Assembly (NCBI GenBank): GCA_944353735.1
Contig: CALVPU010000225.1
Location: 1 to 8,048, forward strand
Direction of reading: 5' to 3'
DNA length: 8,048 nt
Origin: an uncultured Eubacteriales bacterium
GTDB taxonomy: Bacteria; Bacillota; Clostridia; Christensenellales; Aristaeellaceae
Part shown: piece by piece, positions 5,693 through 8,048 of the stretch
How the letters are laid out: each line of letters opens with the position of its first letter
Position numbering within the stretch: the stretch's first letter is position 1
Translations under genes and position numbers: made by a program
The notes under the pieces: generated by a model
What the model was told of the DNA's origin: nothing
The model's input: the letters and a program-made list of their open reading frames with translations, nothing else
Databases searched by the model: none

Positions 5693-6652
5693 TCAGTTCA
5701 CGCGATGGATTGGCGCGCCCGCCAGCCACGCGCGCAGGTTGTCCTCGGCGATGCGCATCAGCCGCACGCGCGCCTCGTACGGCGCCCACGCGATGTGCGG
5801 CGTGAGGATGGCGTTGGGCGCGCCGAGCAGCGGGCTTCCGGCGGGGATTGGCTCCACGCCGGCGACGTCCGCGCACAGGTACGACAGCCTGCCGTCGTCC
5901 AGCGCCGCGCGCACCGCCGCCTCGTCGATCAGCGCGCCGCGCGCGGTATTGATGAGAATGGCGCCGCGCTTGACCCTGCTGAGCGCCGCGGCATCGATCA
6001 TGCCCTTCGTCTGCGCCGTCAGCGGACAGTTGAGCGAGATCACATCCGCCTCTGCGAGCAGCTCCTCCAGCGACGCCGCGCGGCAGCCGTCGGCATCCAT
6101 CTCCGGCTTGTAGTGCGGGCCGTATGCCAGCACCTTCATGCCAAACGCCCGCGCCGCGCGCGCCACGCCCTGCCCGATGCGCCCGAAGCCGACGACACCC
6201 ATCGTCTTGCCTGCCAGCTCGACCAGCGGAAACTTCCAGAAGCAGAAGTCCGGGCAGCGCGACCACTCGCCCGCGTGCACCGCCTCCGAGTGCGCGCCCA
6301 CGTGCTGGCACGCCTCCAGCAGCAGCGCAAACGTCATCTGCACCACTGAGTCGGTGGAGTAGGCGGGAATGTTGCTCACGCAGACGCCGCGCGCAGCGGC
6401 AGCCGCGACGTCGATGTTGTTGTAGCCGGTCGCCAGTTCGCCGATGAACTTGAGATTCGGACAGGCGTCGAGCACCTCTGCGGTGATGACGGTCTTGTTC
6501 GTGAACACCGCCTCGGCGCCGCCGATGCGTGCGACGGTCTGGTCGGCGGGCGTGCGGTCATAGACGGTCAGATGCCCGAGCGCGGCGATGCCGTCCCAGC
6601 TCAGGTCCCCGGGATTGACGGCATAGCCGTCCAGTACGACAATCTCAACCAT
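5693..6652 (-). CDS. D-2-hydroxyacid dehydrogenase (glycerate/hydroxypyruvate reductase type)
   Basis: A 319-residue NAD(P)-dependent D-2-hydroxyacid dehydrogenase, normal length. The substrate domain is split around the dinucleotide-binding domain. GELATGYNNID at 71-81 is the substrate loop typical of glycerate dehydrogenase-like members. The Rossmann motif VVGFGRIGQGVA is at 153-164 (G155, G157, G160). The catalytic triad is R238 (NTARGALIDE), E267 (ADVAGVEP) and H286 (LTPHIAWAP). It should reversibly reduce a 2-keto acid such as hydroxypyruvate or glyoxylate to the D-hydroxy acid in the cytoplasm; the exact substrate cannot be read. At the end of the second Rossmann strand (VLAYGPHYKP) Gly178 takes the place where NAD-preferring members often have Asp. 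ATG at 6652 was chosen for GAGGAGG about 7 nt upstream; the frame is open to 6712, but that extension would run through the promoter. First gene of the unit with the AraC regulator. Confidence 0.92.
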   Translation of the reverse strand: MVEIVVLDGYAVNPGDLSWDGIAALGHLTVYDRTPADQTVARIGGAEAVFTNKTVITAEVLDACPNLKFIGELATGYNNIDVAAAAARGVCVSNIPAYSTDSVVQMTFALLLEACQHVGAHSEAVHAGEWSRCPDFCFWKFPLVELAGKTMGVVGFGRIGQGVARAARAFGMKVLAYGPHYKPEMDADGCRAASLEELLAEADVISLNCPLTAQTKGMIDAAALSRVKRGAILINTARGALIDEAAVRAALDDGRLSYLCADVAGVEPIPAGSPLLGAPNAILTPHIAWAPYEARVRLMRIAEDNLRAWLAGAPIHRVN

Positions 6653-6683
6653 GGTACATCCTCCTCGGTCTTCTTCTGCACGC

Positions 6684-6712
6684 ATTATAGCAGTCCCGGC
6701 AAAAAATGTCAA
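6684..6712 (-). promoter_or_regulatory. Exact-consensus SigA promoter for the dehydrogenase-araC operon
   Basis: On the - strand TTGACA (6707-6712) is followed by a 17-nt spacer and TATAAT (6684-6689), matching both hexamers and the ideal spacing. Transcription would start near 6677, giving a leader of about 25 nt before ATG 6652 that contains the GAGGAGG site. The -35 overlaps the TGA stop (6709-6711) of the upstream DUF3810 gene. Confidence 0.9.
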
Positions 6713-7701
6713 TCTTGGGCGAATCCGCCCGCCAGCCAGCCGACCAGCGCGTCATAGCGGACGGACGCGCCGCCGATGCCCGCCATGGCGGCGACTGCGC
6801 CGGGTTCGCGCCGCACAAGGCCCGCAAAGCCATTCATCCCGCCGAACACCTCGAAGAGGCGGTCGTCCATCTGCGCCGCGCACGCACGCCACGCCGCTCC
6901 GTCCGCCGCGCACAGCGCCGACATGGCGTAGCGCAGCGCCCAGAGGTCCGCGGATTCTGCCGCCGCGCCGCCCGCCCGGCGGCACGCCGTCCACGCGGCG
7001 ATGTTCGCCCAGCCCTCGTCGGCGATGCCCTTGAGGTGCATCAATTCGTGACAACCGGTAAAGATCAGCGCCGCAGGCGATGCGCCACCGTCCACAATCG
7101 CCTCCGCCGTCCATGGCGAATACAGCCCCGCCGCGCCGAGCGCGCGCATCCACTCCGGATAACGCGCCGCCTTCACCGCGCCTGCCGGAACCGCCTCCCC
7201 GCCGGCGAAACATGCGGCGCGCTCCGCCTCGCGCAGAGCACCTTCGACCGTGGGAAACGACAGCGCCGCGCCGTTGAGCCGCTCGATCAGCGCCTCGCAC
7301 AGCGCCGCCACCTGCGCATCCGTCGCCGCCGGCACGTCTGCCGAAGCGGTAAAATAGGCAGGGTACCACATCAGCGCGTAACCTGCCAGCAGCGCCAGCG
7401 CCATGCCTGTCGCAACGCGTCCAAAGCGTCCCAGCGGACGCAGGCACCGCGACCGCGCACAGCGCCAGAGCGCCCGCGCCAGGCCCAGCGCCATGACCAG
7501 CGCCGCCGCCAGCGCGGCAACCTCCAGCAGCGGAAACGGCGCGTGGGCGCTCAGGCGCGACAACCTCTCCGATGCCGGCAGCGTCGCCGCATCCATCCAC
7601 CACTTCGCCACCCCCGGCAGAAAGCGGCACGCCGCCATCCACAGCGCGATCAGCGACAGCGCGGCGCACTCCGCCGCGCGGACAAGCACTCGACGATTCA
7701 T
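6709..7701 (-). CDS. DUF3810 membrane protein with HExxH motif, putative zinc metalloprotease
   Basis: A 330-residue protein with three N-terminal hydrophobic segments (about 8-28, 56-79 and 96-117) and a long C-terminal part likely on one side of the membrane. The best-known signature is GCHELMHLKGIADEGWANIAAW at 217-238, written here in two parts: the zinc-type HELMH (H218, E219, H222) and LKGIADEGWAN, with E229 as possible third ligand. This is the DUF3810 pattern HELxHxxGxxxE-x-x-AN. As I recall the family, most members read EDEAN, whereas this protein has EGWAN, so the second acid is Trp231. A conserved-looking YDALVGWL lies near the C-terminus. Family function is not established; membrane proteolysis is inferred from HExxH only. 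ATG at 7701 has GGAGGT 6 nt upstream; a longer frame to 7785 would start inside its promoter. Confidence 0.78.
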   Translation of the reverse strand: MNRRVLVRAAECAALSLIALWMAACRFLPGVAKWWMDAATLPASERLSRLSAHAPFPLLEVAALAAALVMALGLARALWRCARSRCLRPLGRFGRVATGMALALLAGYALMWYPAYFTASADVPAATDAQVAALCEALIERLNGAALSFPTVEGALREAERAACFAGGEAVPAGAVKAARYPEWMRALGAAGLYSPWTAEAIVDGGASPAALIFTGCHELMHLKGIADEGWANIAAWTACRRAGGAAAESADLWALRYAMSALCAADGAAWRACAAQMDDRLFEVFGGMNGFAGLVRREPGAVAAMAGIGGASVRYDALVGWLAGGFAQD

Positions 7702-7725
7702 GGCGCAACCTCCGCAGCGAACCTG

Positions 7726-7750
7726 TGGGAGGGCGAGCCTCCCCCTCCCA
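7726..7750 (-). other. Hairpin at the predicted 5' end of the DUF3810 transcript
   Basis: Bases 7726-7733 (TGGGAGGG) pair with 7743-7750 (CCCTCCCA) around a 9-nt loop. Since the -10 of the DUF3810 promoter is at 7750-7755, the start site falls inside this dyad, so only part of it would be in the RNA. It has no T-run, so it is not a terminator; the dyad could be a protein-binding operator or chance in GC-rich DNA. Confidence 0.25.
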
Positions 7751-7779
7751 TCATACGCCGCCCACCTGCCCGCTGTCAA
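7750..7779 (-). promoter_or_regulatory. SigA promoter of the DUF3810 gene
   Basis: On the - strand a perfect TTGACA (7774-7779) is followed by an 18-nt spacer and TATGAT (7750-7755), five of six to consensus. The start site would be near 7743, giving a leader of about 40 nt to ATG 7701. Confidence 0.8.
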
Positions 7780-7822
7780 ATGCAATCGCTGCCATCCGCC
7801 CCTCCCCTCCCGCGCCGCGGAC

Positions 7823-7851
7823 TTGATTTTTTACGCGCGCCAACGTATAAT
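7823..7851 (+). promoter_or_regulatory. SigA promoter of the right-edge gene
   Basis: TTGATT (7823-7828), a 17-nt spacer and a perfect TATAAT (7846-7851). Transcription should begin near 7858 and give a leader of about 45 nt to ATG 7904. It is back to back with the DUF3810 promoter; the two -35 elements are 43 nt apart. Confidence 0.85.
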
Positions 7852-7903
7852 GGAGGATGCGTCCTGGAGGCGGGCATGCGTCCAAGGCGGGAGGAGGCTT
7901 GCG

Positions 7904-8048
7904 ATGAAGCGGATTTTCAGGCGCGCGTTCGCGCTCTTGCGCGGCGGATGGAAGGCGCTGTTCCTGTTTGAGATCCTGTTTCGCCTGTTCTCCGCGCTGG
8001 TGGCGTTTCCGGCGTGCCAGTGGCTGTTCAACAGCTGCCTGCGCTGGA
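7904..8048 (+). CDS. N-terminus of a membrane protein, probably glycerophosphodiester phosphodiesterase with N-terminal membrane domain (partial)
   Basis: Only 48 codons are present; the gene runs off the right edge. The peptide starts MKRIFRRAFALLRGGWKALF and continues through a hydrophobic stretch (LFEILFRLFSALVAFPACQW). A basic start, then W-x-x-L-x-x-FE-hydrophobic and a Pro-ended first membrane segment resembles the GPDPase_memb domain found ahead of GdpD catalytic domains in Clostridia. That enzyme would hydrolyse glycerophosphodiesters to glycerol-3-phosphate. The catalytic domain is outside the window, so this is a family guess from the first helix. ATG at 7904 has GAGGAGG 6 nt upstream and a clear promoter. 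Confidence 0.55.
   Translation, partial: MKRIFRRAFALLRGGWKALFLFEILFRLFSALVAFPACQWLFNSCLRW

Noticed and set aside
4850..6349. A 499-codon + strand open frame
   Set aside because: Antisense to the AraC and dehydrogenase genes, Arg-rich and domain-free, with no ribosome binding site at its start.
7726..7750. Hairpin considered as a riboswitch or attenuator
   Set aside because: Too small, no T-run, no conserved riboswitch core visible, and the predicted transcript start falls within it.
6706..7971. A 421-codon + strand open frame
   Set aside because: Antisense to the DUF3810 gene and running across the divergent promoters; low-complexity Arg-rich product.
1..8048. CRISPR arrays, tRNA/rRNA genes, transposases, toxin-antitoxin or other defence systems
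   Set aside because: No spaced direct repeats, no tRNA-like cloverleaf, and no gene product with the motifs of these systems was found on either strand.

Overview
The window is a GC-rich bacterial chromosome segment (a counted 60-base line inside a gene, 1201-1260, is 41/60 G+C). Strong AGGAGG-type ribosome binding sites, SigA-type promoters, a small alarmone synthetase of the YwaC/RelP type, a DUF3810 protein and a GH25 wall hydrolase suggest a high-GC member of the Bacillota (class Clostridia, gut-type lineage). This assignment is inferred from gene content and signals; no marker gene fixes the taxon.

Layout from left to right. (1) The last 24 codons of a + strand gene, probably a Gfo/Idh/MocA oxidoreductase, end at 75 and are followed by a good intrinsic terminator. 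(2) An AT-rich island of roughly 700 bp carries one unrecognised - strand reading frame (178-741) with no convincing start site. (3) A - strand pair, thioredoxin followed 15 nt later by a flippase-like (LPG_synthase_TM) membrane protein, spans 2244 to 850. (4) Divergent from it is a + strand pair whose ATGA stop/start overlap joins a secreted SH3-like repeat protein to a membrane-anchored GH25 muramidase (2442-3880). (5) After a convergent hairpin region comes a - strand series read from right to left: a DUF3810 membrane protein with an HExxH motif (7701-6709), a D-2-hydroxyacid dehydrogenase (6652-5693), an AraC-type regulator (5668-4868) and a RelP-type (p)ppGpp synthetase (4787-4047). (6) At the right edge a + strand gene begins (7904 onward), probably a glycerophosphodiester phosphodiesterase with an N-terminal membrane domain.

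The transcription signals are unusually clear in the right half. The dehydrogenase has an exact TTGACA-N17-TATAAT promoter whose -35 overlaps the stop codon of the upstream DUF3810 gene. The DUF3810 gene has TTGACA-N18-TATGAT, and the right-edge gene has TTGATT-N17-TATAAT. The dehydrogenase and AraC genes (24 nt apart) look like one operon. The alarmone synthetase lies 80 nt further with no terminator between, so it may be read through and may also have its own weaker promoter.

Much of the content concerns the cell envelope (flippase-like protein, SH3 repeats plus GH25, DUF3810, probable GdpD), with one metabolic/regulatory unit. I see no CRISPR array, RNA gene, transposase or recognised defence system, and most of the window is ordinary core or accessory gene content. 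The least explained parts are the AT-rich orphan reading frame, the extra C-terminal tail on the alarmone synthetase and the split SH3/GH25 gene pair.
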